Source of the DNA: Mactra quadrangularis
Taxonomy: Eukaryota; Mollusca; Bivalvia; Venerida; Mactridae
DNA: 64,000 bases
Direction: 5' to 3'
NCBI GenBank assembly: GCA_025267735.1
Contig: CM046294.1
Coordinates: 40,671,570-40,735,569 of the forward strand
The notes under the pieces were generated by a model that did no database searches, was not told the origin of the DNA, and saw nothing but the letters and a program-made list of their open reading frames with translations. Numbering within the stretch: the first letter of the stretch is position 1; each line of letters starts with the position of its first letter. Made by a program: the position numbers and the translations under genes. Shown in pieces: positions 63,738 through 64,000 of this stretch.

Positions 63738-64000
63738 TATCGTCAGCTAGTTTGTATCACGATACTCAGCACGAGAGTAACATTGTATCACGATATGTGT
63801 CATGATAGTGTATTTGTTATATGCAAAATGGTTAGAATACAAACGCAATCGAACTACTTTCCGAAATGGTAATATAATTGCACTAATATCAACTGAAGTA
63901 CTTAAAAATGAGATTTAATCTGTCCTTAATGAGAACACATTTCTTTAGAAATAATAGTTCCATTAAAAATATGACGTAGACATGCGACGCAAAAAGTGTA
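63738..64000 (+). repeat. Dispersed repeat R2, second copy, runs off the window
   Basis: Matches 44138-44420 in order and strand, from GTCAGCTAGTTTGTATCACG to CATTAAAAATATGACG. It continues past the right edge. Confidence 0.65.

Noticed and set aside
1..64000. CRISPR array, bacterial operons or phage genes
   Set aside because: No regularly spaced direct repeats of that type; introns, SINEs and Ig/FN3 genes show a metazoan nuclear genome.

Overview
This is a strongly AT-rich metazoan genomic window: GT-AG introns, one-domain-per-exon extracellular genes, tRNA-derived SINEs, MITEs and Tc1/Harbinger transposons. The SINE family with a tRNA-like head and a tail ending in GCTACGGCGTTAAACCC followed by CAAA repeats is a type I associate with bivalve molluscs. 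A bivalve is therefore the best guess; the species is not determined.

Left half (about 5.4-42.3 kb): a small family of immunoglobulin-superfamily receptor genes. Gene 1 (plus strand, 5389-16045, alternative end 16747) encodes a signal peptide, eight Ig-like domains, one fibronectin-III domain, a transmembrane helix and a cytoplasmic tail with several tyrosine motifs. Gene 2 (minus strand, 42271-29034) is an inverted paralogue with six Ig domains, FN3, transmembrane helix and a tail with ITIM- and ITSM-like motifs. Corresponding exons match in length (285/285, 285/285, 294/294, 297/297) and phase. Gene 2 lacks the Ig5 and Ig6 exons; that interval holds a 3764-bp element with 37-bp terminal inverted repeats. 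Between the two convergent genes lie fragments of at least one more copy (tail exons near 18.2 and 18.8 kb, a broken Ig1 exon at 23.7 kb). My splice models of both genes stay open over 3207 and 2751 nt.

Right half (about 42.3-64 kb): repeats. The main object is a PIF/Harbinger DNA transposon of 8214 bp (47967-56180) with matching termini and a CAG target duplication. It carries two convergent, spliced, apparently intact genes: a 265-aa Myb/SANT-like DNA-binding protein and a 342-aa DDE transposase with all three catalytic acidic residues. Around it are Tc1/mariner transposase relics, a frameshifted Ty3/Gypsy integrase fragment, at least three tRNA-like SINE families, a MITE family with GGCGGATCC ends (also nested in Harbinger introns), a MITE built on GGTTGAGTTGTC, and a large duplicated repeat block (56.7-58.8 and 61.7-63.0 kb).

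No CRISPR array, rRNA gene or convincing functional tRNA gene was found. Exon borders were read by eye from GT/AG signals, phase and paralogue comparison; no transcript data were available.
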